From Lewinella sp. IMCC34191 (GTDB lineage: Bacteria; Bacteroidota; Bacteroidia; Chitinophagales; Saprospiraceae), in NCBI RefSeq assembly GCF_003390935.1, contig NZ_QNQZ01000008.1:248001-312000 (forward strand): a stretch of DNA of 64,000 bases. The letters run 5' to 3'. Both the position numbers and the translations under genes were made by a program. The notes below the pieces were generated by a model that worked only from the letters and a program-made list of their open reading frames with translations, made no database searches and was not told the origin of the DNA. This document shows positions 47,886 to 55,973 of this stretch, piece by piece; within the stretch, counting starts at the first letter, position 1, and each line of letters opens with the position of its first letter.

Positions 47886-49049
47886 TTAGAACTCCGTAGC
47901 CTGAGCGAATCCGCCCTGCGCCTCAATGGCCCGGAAGCGCTCCCAGGCGGCATCGACGAGCATTTCGGTGAGCTTCTCCAGGTAATAGCTTCCGGCCGCC
48001 GGATCGGCGTAGGCATCCAGGCCGCTCTCCAGGCGTAGCAGGTGTTGAATATTCAGCGCCATGCGGTGGCCGAAGGGGGTAGCCTTCTCCTCGGGCCCCT
48101 CGGCCGGTGAGAGAAAGAGTTGATCCGCTCCCCCGGTCACGGCGGAAAGTGCCTGGGTGGTCAGTAGCAGGAGGTTTTGGTCTCGGTCGTCGGTCAGGGT
48201 GGCCAGATCGGAATGCGCGGCAACCGTCACCGGCTCCGGGGCCTCAATGCCGAAACCCCGAAGGACGTTAGCCCATAAGATGCGCAGGGCCCGCAGTTTG
48301 GCAATATCGACGTAGTAGGATGTCCCTACGGTGAAAGCGAATTGCAGGTGCCGTGCCGCCCGCGCTACGTCGTAGCCCCGCTCGCTGATCTGCTGCAGGT
48401 ATTCGGCTCCCTTGGCAATGGCTAGTGCCAGTTCGCTGTCCGCGTCGGCCGGTCCGTTGTTGAAGCCCGCCGCGTTCACCTGCAATACCTTGAAGCCGGG
48501 CATGTACTCGCCAACGAAGTTCAACAGGCGAATAAGCGGGGGGAAGGGCGGCTCGTCCCAGTCCAGCAACGGATCGAAATCTACCGACCCGCGAATACCG
48601 TCCAGGGCATACCCCGCTTGGCGCAGGTACTTGACCAAATCCCGAAAGAGTTCCGCCGGATCGCGGCCGGGGTAGCGTAGGGCGCAGTGAATGGAAACGA
48701 AGTCCAGCTTGATGCCCCGCAGTAGCTCATCCACCTCCCGGCGCGATGGTTGGTGGTACAGCCGGAAAAGGAGGGCTTCGGCCCCTTGCTCGAGCGCCGC
48801 CAACGCGGCCTCGTTGGTGGATTGGTTGTCGCCTGACCGCAAGTACGCTCCGATCTCCCAGCCGGCCGGCCGGTCCAGCGGCGGGCGGACGTCGACCTCC
48901 TCGGCGGTATAAAGCGGAGACAGGCGGATGCCCTCGGAGACCTGCTGGTCGAGGTCGCTCAGGTCACCCTTAAGTTCTTTCTTTACGCGTTCGAGCCAGT
49001 CGCCCTTGTCGGAGGGAGGAAAGGTAGAGGTTGGCGCGTCGAGGGGCAT
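47886..49049 (-). CDS. mutA: Methylmalonyl-CoA mutase small (beta) subunit, orphan
   Basis: 387 residues from ATG 49049. Sequence blocks of MutA are visible: WLERVKKELKGDLSDLDQQVSEG, LYTAEEV, GWEIGAYLRSGD, LAALEQGAEALLFRL, then FAFTVGTSYYVDIAKLRALRILWANVL. The small subunit has no B12-binding or catalytic cofactor role of its own and supports the catalytic MutB. Normally mutB directly follows, but here the next gene in line is PadR, so the large subunit must lie elsewhere. It is shorter than the usual 450-600 residues. Confidence 0.85.
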   Translation of the reverse strand: MPLDAPTSTFPPSDKGDWLERVKKELKGDLSDLDQQVSEGIRLSPLYTAEEVDVRPPLDRPAGWEIGAYLRSGDNQSTNEAALAALEQGAEALLFRLYHQPSRREVDELLRGIKLDFVSIHCALRYPGRDPAELFRDLVKYLRQAGYALDGIRGSVDFDPLLDWDEPPFPPLIRLLNFVGEYMPGFKVLQVNAAGFNNGPADADSELALAIAKGAEYLQQISERGYDVARAARHLQFAFTVGTSYYVDIAKLRALRILWANVLRGFGIEAPEPVTVAAHSDLATLTDDRDQNLLLLTTQALSAVTGGADQLFLSPAEGPEEKATPFGHRMALNIQHLLRLESGLDAYADPAAGSYYLEKLTEMLVDAAWERFRAIEAQGGFAQATEF

Positions 49050-49108
49050 GGCGGGGGACAGTGGGTTAACGTCCGTAAGGTACAAACAGCAGCCATTGAA
49101 ACGCGCCG

Positions 49109-50395
49109 TCAGAACGATTTACGAACACCGAGCTGTAGTCCGGCCAGCCAGTACCGCTCGCTGAGGGGGGCATCCCCGTGGGTGAAGGAGCCGGGATAGT
49201 ACTTGAAGAAGGGCTCCAGCAGCACCTGCAGGTTGCGCGCCTTTCCGATGTGGTAAACCGTGGTCAGCGACGTCGTCCAACCCACGCCGATGTTGGATCG
49301 GTAGTCGGCATGCAGTTCGCGGGGCTCGGCAAAGTCGGGGTGGAGGTACTCTCCGCTGACGGCGGTGAAGAGGTTGAATACCGGGCCGGCGTTGAGGTTC
49401 AGCCGTAACCGGCGCCCCGATATAACGTAGCTCGCCAGGAGGGGAGCCTCCAGCATGCGGACGTGATTCGTACTGCGAATCAGCTCTTTCCCGCCGCTGC
49501 GCATGATCTCGTACTCCAGCTGGTTGCGGATATCCACGTAGGTCAATCCGCTCAGCAGGTGTAACCGCGAGTGCAGGCGGTAATCCAGGCGCGCGCTCAG
49601 CTGATAGCTCAATTGCGGAAACTCGCTCACTTCCCGTGCATTGCGTAATTCGCGGGCATCCTCTCCACTTTGTCCGAAGCGCTGGTGGGCGTAGGCGGCT
49701 CCGGTCAGGAATTCCGCCTGGAACCGATTGCGGCCGGCCGATTGGAAGCTGCCGCCCGGCCCGGCCGGAGGAAGATCCGCCAGCAGATCGTTCGTCAGGC
49801 GATCCACCCGGTCGTTCAGGATCGTCGGGACTCCGGCCACGGACTTCGTAGCACGCTCGGCAGGGGGAGCAACCGGCGTAGATGCGAAGGTGGGAACGGT
49901 TGCTTTGTCAACCGGCGAGTACGTTTCCTTATCGCGAACGGGCGTTGCTGCTACGTTACGGCTGGGTGTCTCCGGGGGATTGGTCGCCCTACCTTCCGTA
50001 GCATCTCCAACGGATTTATTGGAGGGATCCGGCCGTACGGAGGAGGCCTGCGGCTCGCTAGGAGCCTGGCTGGCTACCGGCTGGGAAGTCGTTTCCGAAT
50101 CGCCGGCTTGCTGCGACAGCGTCCACCAGCCGGCAGTAACCATCCCAACCAGAAGCAGGGCCAGAACGGCGTAGCGAAGCAGCGGCGTGCGGCGACGGGC
50201 CGCCATAATACGCTGCCACATGCCCGCCGGCACGGCGGGTTGGCGGTTAGCCAGCTTGTCGGCGAATAGCCGGTCGAGTTCCTCCCCGTCCGGCAGGGCA
50301 CTCCGGCGCGCGGCGATTTTTTCCCAGAGATCCTTCGGGACCTCCGGTTTGCGATCGCCTAACCCGCCGCGGAATAGCTCGTCGAGTTCACTCAT
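49109..50395 (-). CDS. Membrane-anchored beta-barrel-like protein cognate to ECF sigma factor (anti-sigma-like)
   Basis: 428 residues. The cytosolic start holds two tandem copies of one motif, LDELFRGGLGDRKPEVPKDL (residues 4-23) and LDRLFADKLANRQPAVPAGM (residues 40-59), each followed by WEKIAARR or WQRIMAARR. A membrane helix (about 73-95), a Ser/Pro/Thr-rich stretch (to about 215) and a strand-rich C-terminus (LSYQLSARLDYRLHSRLHLLSGLTYVDI, LRLNLNAGPVFNLF, GLQLGVRKSF) follow, ending like an outer-membrane barrel. It overlaps the sigma gene by 4 bases (ATGA), which supports a regulatory partnership. The double motif may bind sigma. Confidence 0.7.
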   Translation of the reverse strand: MSELDELFRGGLGDRKPEVPKDLWEKIAARRSALPDGEELDRLFADKLANRQPAVPAGMWQRIMAARRRTPLLRYAVLALLLVGMVTAGWWTLSQQAGDSETTSQPVASQAPSEPQASSVRPDPSNKSVGDATEGRATNPPETPSRNVAATPVRDKETYSPVDKATVPTFASTPVAPPAERATKSVAGVPTILNDRVDRLTNDLLADLPPAGPGGSFQSAGRNRFQAEFLTGAAYAHQRFGQSGEDARELRNAREVSEFPQLSYQLSARLDYRLHSRLHLLSGLTYVDIRNQLEYEIMRSGGKELIRSTNHVRMLEAPLLASYVISGRRLRLNLNAGPVFNLFTAVSGEYLHPDFAEPRELHADYRSNIGVGWTTSLTTVYHIGKARNLQVLLEPFFKYYPGSFTHGDAPLSERYWLAGLQLGVRKSF

Positions 50396-50937
50396 ATAGC
50401 GATGCGTTTACGGATTTCGATCTGCTGCTGCAGCACCTTGCGGGCCTTGAGCAGTTGACTGCGGGAGCTGGCTTCCTGGATACCCAGCGTCTCGCCGATT
50501 TCTTTGTGGCTGTAGCCCTCGATGGCGTAGAGGTTGAATACGATGCGGTAGCCGTCGGGTAGTTGCTGGATCAGTTGGAGCAGTTCCTGCTCGCCCAGGT
50601 CGGCGTAGGCCGTAGGGGCACCGGCGTATTCGGGGATATTGTCGAGGCCGGTTTGCTCCAGGCTAAAGCGCTTACGCTGGTAGGTCTTGAGCGCCACGTT
50701 TACGCACAGGCGGCGCGCCCAACCGGCGAAGGAGCCCTTGAACCCATACTTATTCAACTTGGCGAAGATGCGCACGAAGGTGTCCTGCAGGACATCCTCC
50801 GCCTCCGCCTGATTGCGGCAGTAGCGCTGACAGACACCCATGAGCAGAGGGGCGTACCGATCGAAGAGGGCGCGCTGGCACCTTTCGTCTCCCCGAAGGG
50901 ATCCTTCGATCATCTCTTTTTCCTTCATGCTCAGCAT
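50392..50937 (-). CDS. ECF RNA polymerase sigma factor
   Basis: 181 residues. Region 2 (RALFDRYAPLLMGVCQRYCRNQAEAEDVLQDTFVRIFAKL, FAGWARRLCVNVALKTYQRKR) and region 4 (LLQLIQQLPDGYRIVFNLYAIEGYSHKEIGETLGIQEASSRSQLLKARKVL) are complete. It is the Bacteroidota type that is encoded just before an anti-sigma-like membrane protein, here overlapping by 4 bases. Likely controls cell-envelope genes; the regulon is unknown. The dispersed 15-mer lies 70 bases upstream of the start. Confidence 0.95.
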   Translation of the reverse strand: MLSMKEKEMIEGSLRGDERCQRALFDRYAPLLMGVCQRYCRNQAEAEDVLQDTFVRIFAKLNKYGFKGSFAGWARRLCVNVALKTYQRKRFSLEQTGLDNIPEYAGAPTAYADLGEQELLQLIQQLPDGYRIVFNLYAIEGYSHKEIGETLGIQEASSRSQLLKARKVLQQQIEIRKRIAI

Positions 50938-51007
50938 TGTCGGGCGGGCAATTTAAAGGTACGATACCCACCACAAAGGAAACGTGGCCTGCCGGCAGGA
51001 CATTATG

Positions 51008-51023
51008 GCGGCGGAGCGCAGGT
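51008..51023 (-). repeat. Copy 4 of dispersed motif CCTGCGCTCCGCCGC
   Basis: On the minus strand ACCTGCGCTCCGCCGC, in the 98-base spacer between the MbnH-like gene and the ECF sigma gene, 70 bases before the sigma start and in its orientation. A -7-like TACCTTTA lies between it and the ATG. Confidence 0.7.
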
Positions 51024-51035
51024 AGAAACCCTTTT

Positions 51036-52049
51036 CTAGAACCGCGGGTCCTGCAGAAACGCCCAATCGGTCAGCGTTTCCAGGAAAGCGATCACGTCCG
51101 TTCGTTCCTGCTCCGTCAACCGGATCGGCTCTTCCAGGCGGGGATCCAGGGTAGGGGAGTGGCGGATACCTTCGGCGTAATGCTCCAGTACGGCTTCCAG
51201 GGTGGCAAAGCGACCGTCGTGCATATATGGTGGCGTTCGGGCGATGTTGCGGAGACTGGGCACCCGGAATTTTCCCCGGTCGGCGGGATTATGGGTGATG
51301 GTTTCCCGCCCGAGATCCGCGAAGTTTCCCGCGTCGAGTCCGTTGTTGCGGTAGCTGTTATCGGTTTGCAGGGGGCCGGCGTGGCAACCCGCGCATCGTT
51401 CTATGAAAATGGCCTCTCCCCGTGCTTCCTCCGCCGAAAACGCCGCTCCGTTGCGCCCGGCGAATACGTCGTCGTACTTACTGCGATCGGATATGAGCAT
51501 GGCCTGGTACTGGCTGAGCGCCTGCAACATTAACCCGGAGGTCACGGTATTGCGGCCGAAGGCCCGGCGAAAGGCTTCCGGATAGGTGGCGTCCTTACGG
51601 AGACGATCCACGATGACGGCGAGGTTATTATCCAGCTCGACCTCGGATTCGATGGCCGGTACGCCGGCAAAGTCGAGGTGGACTACGCCGCCGTCCCACA
51701 TGAATTCGCTTCGGAAGGCCAGGTTGAACAGCCCCGGGGCGTTGCGCACGCCTACCCGGTCCTCCACGCCCACGCTCAGGCGGTGCTGGGGATCGGCAAA
51801 GGCCGTAACCTGCTGGTGACAGTTGGCGCAGCTTACGGAGCCGTCACGGGAAAGGCGTGGATCCTCGAAAATCCGTTTGCCCAGCTTGAAGCCGGCCTCG
51901 GTAACCGGGTTGCGCTCGAAATCGTAGACGACCCGCGGGAAATGCTCCGGCGCGACGAAGGTATACGGGGCGTTGGCCGGACCCGCCTGCTCCCGTTCGC
52001 AGGCGAACAGGAGCAGGCACAGGTACGGTAGACAGTAGCGGGGTAGCAT
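51036..52049 (-). CDS. Diheme c-type protein, MauG/MbnH-like (cytochrome-c peroxidase family)
   Basis: 337 residues. A leader with lipobox LFAC gives a periplasmic lipoprotein. Two CxxCH haem sites are visible, C74-A-N-C77-H78 and C219-A-G-C222-H223, and HVPS/RxP-type blocks follow the CcpA/MauG fold (GVRNAPGLFNLAF, GKFRVPSLRNIARTPPYMHDG, EQERTDVIAFLETL). In the MbnPH pair the diheme MbnH oxidises a tryptophan of MbnP to kynurenine. Adjacent MbnP makes that role more likely than a plain peroxidase. Last gene of the four-gene cassette. Confidence 0.88.
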   Translation of the reverse strand: MLPRYCLPYLCLLLFACEREQAGPANAPYTFVAPEHFPRVVYDFERNPVTEAGFKLGKRIFEDPRLSRDGSVSCANCHQQVTAFADPQHRLSVGVEDRVGVRNAPGLFNLAFRSEFMWDGGVVHLDFAGVPAIESEVELDNNLAVIVDRLRKDATYPEAFRRAFGRNTVTSGLMLQALSQYQAMLISDRSKYDDVFAGRNGAAFSAEEARGEAIFIERCAGCHAGPLQTDNSYRNNGLDAGNFADLGRETITHNPADRGKFRVPSLRNIARTPPYMHDGRFATLEAVLEHYAEGIRHSPTLDPRLEEPIRLTEQERTDVIAFLETLTDWAFLQDPRF

Positions 52050-52065
52050 CCGATGTTTGGTTTTT

Positions 52066-52107
52066 GGGTGCTGGTTGCTGGTTGCTGGTTGCTGGGTGCT
52101 GGTTACT
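52066..52107. repeat. Heptamer tandem repeat GGTTGCT between mbnH-like and mbnP genes
   Basis: Six 7-bp units: GGGTGCT, GGTTGCT three times, GGGTGCT and GGTTACT. On the minus strand the unit reads AGCAACC. The array fills most of the 53-base spacer and its last unit includes the MbnP stop codon (52103-52105). It resembles the 12615 array in period and position. Confidence 0.9.
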
Positions 52108-52972
52108 GGTGGATGTGGTCGTAGCGGAAGCCGGCCGCGGCGTTGCGGATCAGCGGCGTGGCGTCCACGGGGCTGTGCATATTGACGTTGCTCTGTCCGA
52201 AATCGATGGTGCCGCCGGGGCCGTCGAAGACCGAGTTGACGTCAAATTCCAGATGCACGGTCGGGCTCAGATCGTCGTTTACGATCGCCTGGTCGATGAA
52301 GTCGATCGTCACGCGTTGGTTGTTGTTGCGCAGCACGGTGCCTTCGATGTCTTTCCAACCGCCGAGGTGAAAGACCATACCGTTGGGCGTTTCCGGCACC
52401 AGAGAGTTGCCGTGCGCACCACCGGGGCTGTCCGGGCTCTGGCCCTCGAACTTAAAGGCGACGTAGCCCGCGTTCCAGCTCCAGAACATCCCGCTGTCTA
52501 CCGGGTCGAGGTCACCGCCGGCGGCCCCCTCCAGTACGTGGGTGCTGTCGACGCCCAGAGTGAAGCTCATGCGGTTGTAGGTGCCGCTCGGCACGGCGGC
52601 CAGGTCGAAGATCATGCTTTCCGGCCGCGTCGCGTCCACCAGATGAAAGCCACTGGCGCTGGTCGCGGTGACGTCGATCGGTTCTTCGTAGCGTTCGCCA
52701 TTCGGTCCCTCCAGAACGATCTCGCTGACGTAGTACTTCAGGTAGGTGACGCGGTAGGCCTGGTCGAGGGCATTGGCGTAGGGGAAGTCCGTGTCGGTCG
52801 TGTCACCGAGGCCAAAGCTTCGTTGGTTGGTCTGCGGCCCGAAAACGTTCTCGAATTCGATCTCCACCGTGCCGGTATTGCCGTTGTCCGGGGTAGTGAT
52901 ATCGTCGTCTTCGCAAGCCGTAAGGAGGAAGAGGCTAAGGAAAGCAAAGAGATATTGGAAGGAGAAAGTCAT
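52103..52972 (-). CDS. MbnP family copper-binding lipoprotein
   Basis: 289 residues with lipobox LTAC (Cys20). The family pattern is present: VEIEFENVFG, ALDQAYRVTYLKYYVSEIVLEGPNG, GFHLVDATRP, TYNRMSFTLGVDSTH, GMFWSWNAGYVAFKFEGQS and FHLGGWKDIEG. In characterised members a tryptophan modified by MbnH together with a His/Met-type site binds copper on the cell surface or periplasm. The WSWNAGY block is the candidate region for the modified Trp. It lies between the Cys-rich barrel gene and the diheme gene. Confidence 0.88.
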   Translation of the reverse strand: MTFSFQYLFAFLSLFLLTACEDDDITTPDNGNTGTVEIEFENVFGPQTNQRSFGLGDTTDTDFPYANALDQAYRVTYLKYYVSEIVLEGPNGERYEEPIDVTATSASGFHLVDATRPESMIFDLAAVPSGTYNRMSFTLGVDSTHVLEGAAGGDLDPVDSGMFWSWNAGYVAFKFEGQSPDSPGGAHGNSLVPETPNGMVFHLGGWKDIEGTVLRNNNQRVTIDFIDQAIVNDDLSPTVHLEFDVNSVFDGPGGTIDFGQSNVNMHSPVDATPLIRNAAAGFRYDHIHQ

Positions 52973-52993
52973 GTTATGGTAGCTTATTTGAGA

Positions 52994-53905
52994 TTAGAAA
53001 TTGTAGAGGACGGAAGCGGTAGCGCGCAGGCCGGCTTCCGCCAATCCGTCCGAGTAATGCGACTCCAGCGGCTGGGCCACGTGTACGGCCAGGGTGAGGT
53101 CATCGTAGCGGACGTTGACCCCCGCGGCGGCGAGCCAGCTGGCACCGCCGGTCGCGTGTACCGGCTGGCTACCGGCCGTCGAATTGGCGGCGGTATGCTC
53201 ACGGCTGATGCCGAGGTAGGGAATGATCTTCCAGTGGGGATCGTGGACGAATTGCCCGAAGACCCGGACGCCGGCCTCCGTTTCCGCGCCGAAGCGGTAG
53301 TAGGCCGTGCTCTTGCCGTATCGTTGGTGGCGGGCGTTGACGGCCAGGCCCCACTTACCGTTAGATAATACCAAGGCCGTTTGGGCGCCCAAGCTCAGCG
53401 CGCCCTTGCCCGGGGTGAAGTTGTCGGGTAGGTAGTGGGAGTCAAGCAGGTCGTCTTCGTAGCGGCCCGTAGGCAGCGAGGCGGTCAGACCGGCTTCCCA
53501 GTACACGGACCACAGACCGATGCCGAGGGGCTGGCCATCGGTGAGGACATAGGATAGTCCCAGCCGCACGTCTCCCAATCCACTCAGCGACTGATCCCCC
53601 GCGGGACCGCGGCGCAGGTTGTGTCGGTAGGGGAGGAAAACATCGGCGCGTACGCGGAACAGCGGTTCGTAGCGCAGAAAAAGCTCGGTGGTATGGAAGA
53701 TGTCCTCCGTTCCCGTGTATTCCCCGCTGGTCAGTCGGCTGCGGAAGGGAACGTAACCGTGGGTGAGCCCCACGTAATTGTTGCGGTATACGGAGAGGAG
53801 GCCAAAGCCACCGCCCCCGATGCCGCAGCCGCAGGCATCACAGGCGTAGGCGGCCGCGGGCAGGACACCGGCGATCACCAGTGCCGCCAGATAGCGGTAA
53901 AGCAT
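52994..53905 (-). CDS. Outer-membrane barrel-like protein with N-terminal CDACGCG motif
   Basis: 303 residues from ATG 53905 (MLYRYLAALVIAGVLPAAAYA). The mature N-terminus is CDACGCGIGGGG (Cys22, Cys25, Cys27), a compact cysteine cluster suited to soft-metal binding. The rest is strand-rich (RADVFLPYRHNLRRGP, GLGDVRLGLSYVL, YWEAGLTASLPTGRY, GLRATASVLYNF) and ends in Phe, typical of an outer-membrane barrel. With MbnP and the MbnH-like protein next to it, copper handling is a reasonable inference. The name transporter is often given to this family without proof. Confidence 0.75.
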   Translation of the reverse strand: MLYRYLAALVIAGVLPAAAYACDACGCGIGGGGFGLLSVYRNNYVGLTHGYVPFRSRLTSGEYTGTEDIFHTTELFLRYEPLFRVRADVFLPYRHNLRRGPAGDQSLSGLGDVRLGLSYVLTDGQPLGIGLWSVYWEAGLTASLPTGRYEDDLLDSHYLPDNFTPGKGALSLGAQTALVLSNGKWGLAVNARHQRYGKSTAYYRFGAETEAGVRVFGQFVHDPHWKIIPYLGISREHTAANSTAGSQPVHATGGASWLAAAGVNVRYDDLTLAVHVAQPLESHYSDGLAEAGLRATASVLYNF

Positions 53906-54028
53906 AAAATTCAGACTTGAGAGTAAAAAGGACCGCGCAGCGGAACGATCCGTCGCGGAAGAACGGGTACGGAATACGAGGGTCACCCGACCAGTGCGGA
54001 CGGGAAAGACTACGGGCGTACGGCTACG

Positions 54029-54415
54029 CTATGCGAGCGGTGGCTGTAGACTGGCCCGCCGATAGTCGCCGCCGTGGAGGACGGGTTCGGTATGGGGGCG
54101 GTCATGCCACGACGGAACCGGTGGCAGCGCGCGCGCCGGCAGAACGACCAGGCGCACGGGCAAATAAACGAACTGGGCCGGCGAAGAGGTGCCGGGGGTT
54201 AGCTCGTCCTTACCGGTGTCGTCGGTGAGGCCGGCGAAGAGTTCCGGCATCTGGCAGGAACCGTAACACATCGGGATATCTTCGAGGGGCCGGTTGACGC
54301 AGAAGAGCTCGGCGAAGCTTTCGCGGGCGTGTTGCTGCCACTGGATCATGACGGCCTCGCTTCCCACCTGTAGCAGGAGAAGGGCGACAAACGATATGGA
54401 CAGCAGCTGCTTCAT
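54029..54415 (-). CDS. Small Cys-rich periplasmic protein at head of the copper-like cassette
   Basis: 128 residues with a leader to about residue 20. It has three cysteines, Cys39, Cys50 and Cys54, in the pattern FCVN-x7-MCYGSCQM. This resembles a recurring Bacteroidota small-protein family whose signature is LC-N-(x)n-C-x-GKC, typically next to metal-transport genes; I know it only by pattern. The C-terminal half is proline-rich (PARALPPVPSWHDRP). First gene of the minus-strand set; 123 bases separate it from the barrel gene. A metallochaperone role is inference. Confidence 0.6.
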   Translation of the reverse strand: MKQLLSISFVALLLLQVGSEAVMIQWQQHARESFAELFCVNRPLEDIPMCYGSCQMPELFAGLTDDTGKDELTPGTSSPAQFVYLPVRLVVLPARALPPVPSWHDRPHTEPVLHGGDYRRASLQPPLA

Positions 54416-54423
54416 CGGTACCG

Positions 54424-54431
54424 CAAAGGTA
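54424..54431 (-). promoter_or_regulatory. -7 box in front of the copper-like cassette
   Basis: On the minus strand TACCTTTG, a perfect TAnnTTTG match, 8 bases before the ATG of the small Cys-rich protein. No clear -33 TTG at the expected spacing, so the cassette may need an activator. Confidence 0.5.
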
Positions 54432-54449
54432 AAAAGTATTGGTCGGAGC

Positions 54450-55823
54450 CTACTGCAGTTCCGCCCCTTTTCGTACGCTAAATGCCGTCAATTCCCGGAC
54501 TATTTCAGGATGCCGGTCCGCCACGTTTTTTGTTTCGCGCGGGTCCTCCCGTAGATCGAACAGCGCCAGGCCGATGGAATCCTGCCGGTACTTTACGGGC
54601 ATGCCACCGGTGGCCGGCGGTTGGTCACCCAGCGTCGAGTAGCGGTGGGGAAGGTGCAGTTTAAACCGCCCGTCCGCACTCACCACCGCTTGCAGGTCGT
54701 CCAGCCAGTAAATGGCGTAGGGTTCCGGCGCGGGGCCGGTAGTGATGCCCAGTAAGTCAGCGAGGCGTTCGTGCCCGTCCAGCGTGCGGTCGGGTAGGGG
54801 GGCGCCGACGAGTCGGGCAAGGCTGGGGAGCACGTCGATCGTCATCAGATTAGACGCGCTTACTTTTCCCTCGGGCGTATGGCCGGGCCAGTAGGTGATA
54901 AGCGGTACCCGCACGCCGCCCCCGAAGCTGGTGGCCTTCCCTTCCCGGAAGGGGGTGCGACCGGCGTGGTCGCCGTAGCTGAGCCAGGGGCCGTTGTCGC
55001 TGCTGAAGATGATCAGGGTGTTCTCGGCTATTCCCTTCGCCGTGAGTTTTTCCCGGATCTCTCCGACGCCGGCGTCGATCTCGGCCATTACGTCGGCATA
55101 CAGGCCCTGGCCGGTCGGCTCCAGGTAGTCGGGGTCCTCGGCCAATGGCACGTGGGGCAGCGAGTGTGCCAGGTAGAGGAAGAGTGGCCCGTCGGCGGCA
55201 TCGTGCGCTTCGATGATATCTACCGCGGCTTCGTTGTAGCGGCGGTTCAGGGTCGTGAAATCGGACAGGCTGTCGAGCAGCACGGTATCCCGCAGCAGCG
55301 GTACCCGGGCGGGGAAGTACGCCTGCGCCCAGGCTTCGGGGTGACCGCCCCACATATCGTGGCTGTATGGAATGCCGAGGTAGCTGTCGAAGCCCTGATT
55401 CGTGGGCAGGTAGGGTGGCAGGTGACCCAGATGCCACTTCCCTACCATGGCCGTCTGGTAGCCCGCCGCTTTCAGGATTTCCGCTACCGTAACTTCTTCC
55501 GGTGCCAGTCCGCCGGTGGCGGTGTGATCCAGGGCGCCCCGCAGCCCCAGCCGGTTCGGATAACAGCCGGTCATGAGCGCGGCGCGGCTGGCGGTGCATA
55601 CGGCCTGTGCAACGCGGAAGTCCGTGAATCGCACGCCCTCCTCTGCCAGGGCATCCAGATGCGGCGTGCTGACGTGGTCACCGCCATAAGCCCCGATGTC
55701 TCCGTAGCCCATATCGTCGGTGAAGATCAGGACGATGTTAGGCAGTTCCCTTTCCGAACTTGGCGGGCTGGCTGGTCGACCACAAGCGAAGAAGAGGGGG
55801 AGTACAAGCAGGATCGTGCGCAT
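54450..55823 (-). CDS. Sulfatase lipoprotein (arylsulfatase-like)
   Basis: 457 residues from ATG 55823; leader with lipobox FFAC. Metal aspartates in NIVLIFTDDMGYGDIGAYGG (D36, D37), formylglycine site Cys76 in C-T-A-S-R followed by AALMTGCYPNR, and a downstream MVGKWHLGHLPPYLP and SSDNGPW. The modification motif is C-x-A-x-R, where the common form is C-x-P-x-R. It hydrolyses sulfate esters, presumably of a polysaccharide. The divergent neighbour is a GH9 enzyme, so sulfated plant or algal glycans are a fair inference. A -7-like TACCTTGT is 4 bases before the start. Confidence 0.92.
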   Translation of the reverse strand: MRTILLVLPLFFACGRPASPPSSERELPNIVLIFTDDMGYGDIGAYGGDHVSTPHLDALAEEGVRFTDFRVAQAVCTASRAALMTGCYPNRLGLRGALDHTATGGLAPEEVTVAEILKAAGYQTAMVGKWHLGHLPPYLPTNQGFDSYLGIPYSHDMWGGHPEAWAQAYFPARVPLLRDTVLLDSLSDFTTLNRRYNEAAVDIIEAHDAADGPLFLYLAHSLPHVPLAEDPDYLEPTGQGLYADVMAEIDAGVGEIREKLTAKGIAENTLIIFSSDNGPWLSYGDHAGRTPFREGKATSFGGGVRVPLITYWPGHTPEGKVSASNLMTIDVLPSLARLVGAPLPDRTLDGHERLADLLGITTGPAPEPYAIYWLDDLQAVVSADGRFKLHLPHRYSTLGDQPPATGGMPVKYRQDSIGLALFDLREDPRETKNVADRHPEIVRELTAFSVRKGAELQ

Positions 55824-55921
55824 CGAAACAAGGTACGGAGCACGAAATTTAGCATAAGGCATCCGGGTTTTGCCCTGAAAATGCTCGAATACGGGAATGC
55901 ACGTAACTTAGCCGGGGCCCG

Positions 55922-55943
55922 CTTTTTACCTGCGCTCCGCCGC
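55922..55943 (+). repeat. Copy 5 of dispersed motif CCTGCGCTCCGCCGC
   Basis: CTTTTTACCTGCGCTCCGCCGC, the full form with a T-rich lead-in, 30 bases before the GH9 start and in its orientation, in the divergent spacer with the sulfatase gene. Confidence 0.75.
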
Positions 55944-55973
55944 CCATATATTGTCGCGCAAAGACTCCCCTCC

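Noticed and set aside
52064-53368. Open frame antisense to the MbnP and barrel genes
   Set aside because: Both opposite genes have clear leaders and family motifs; this frame has none.
54879-55973. 365-codon N-terminal extension of the GH9 gene
   Set aside because: It lies antisense to the sulfatase gene and the first lipoprotein leader begins at 55974.
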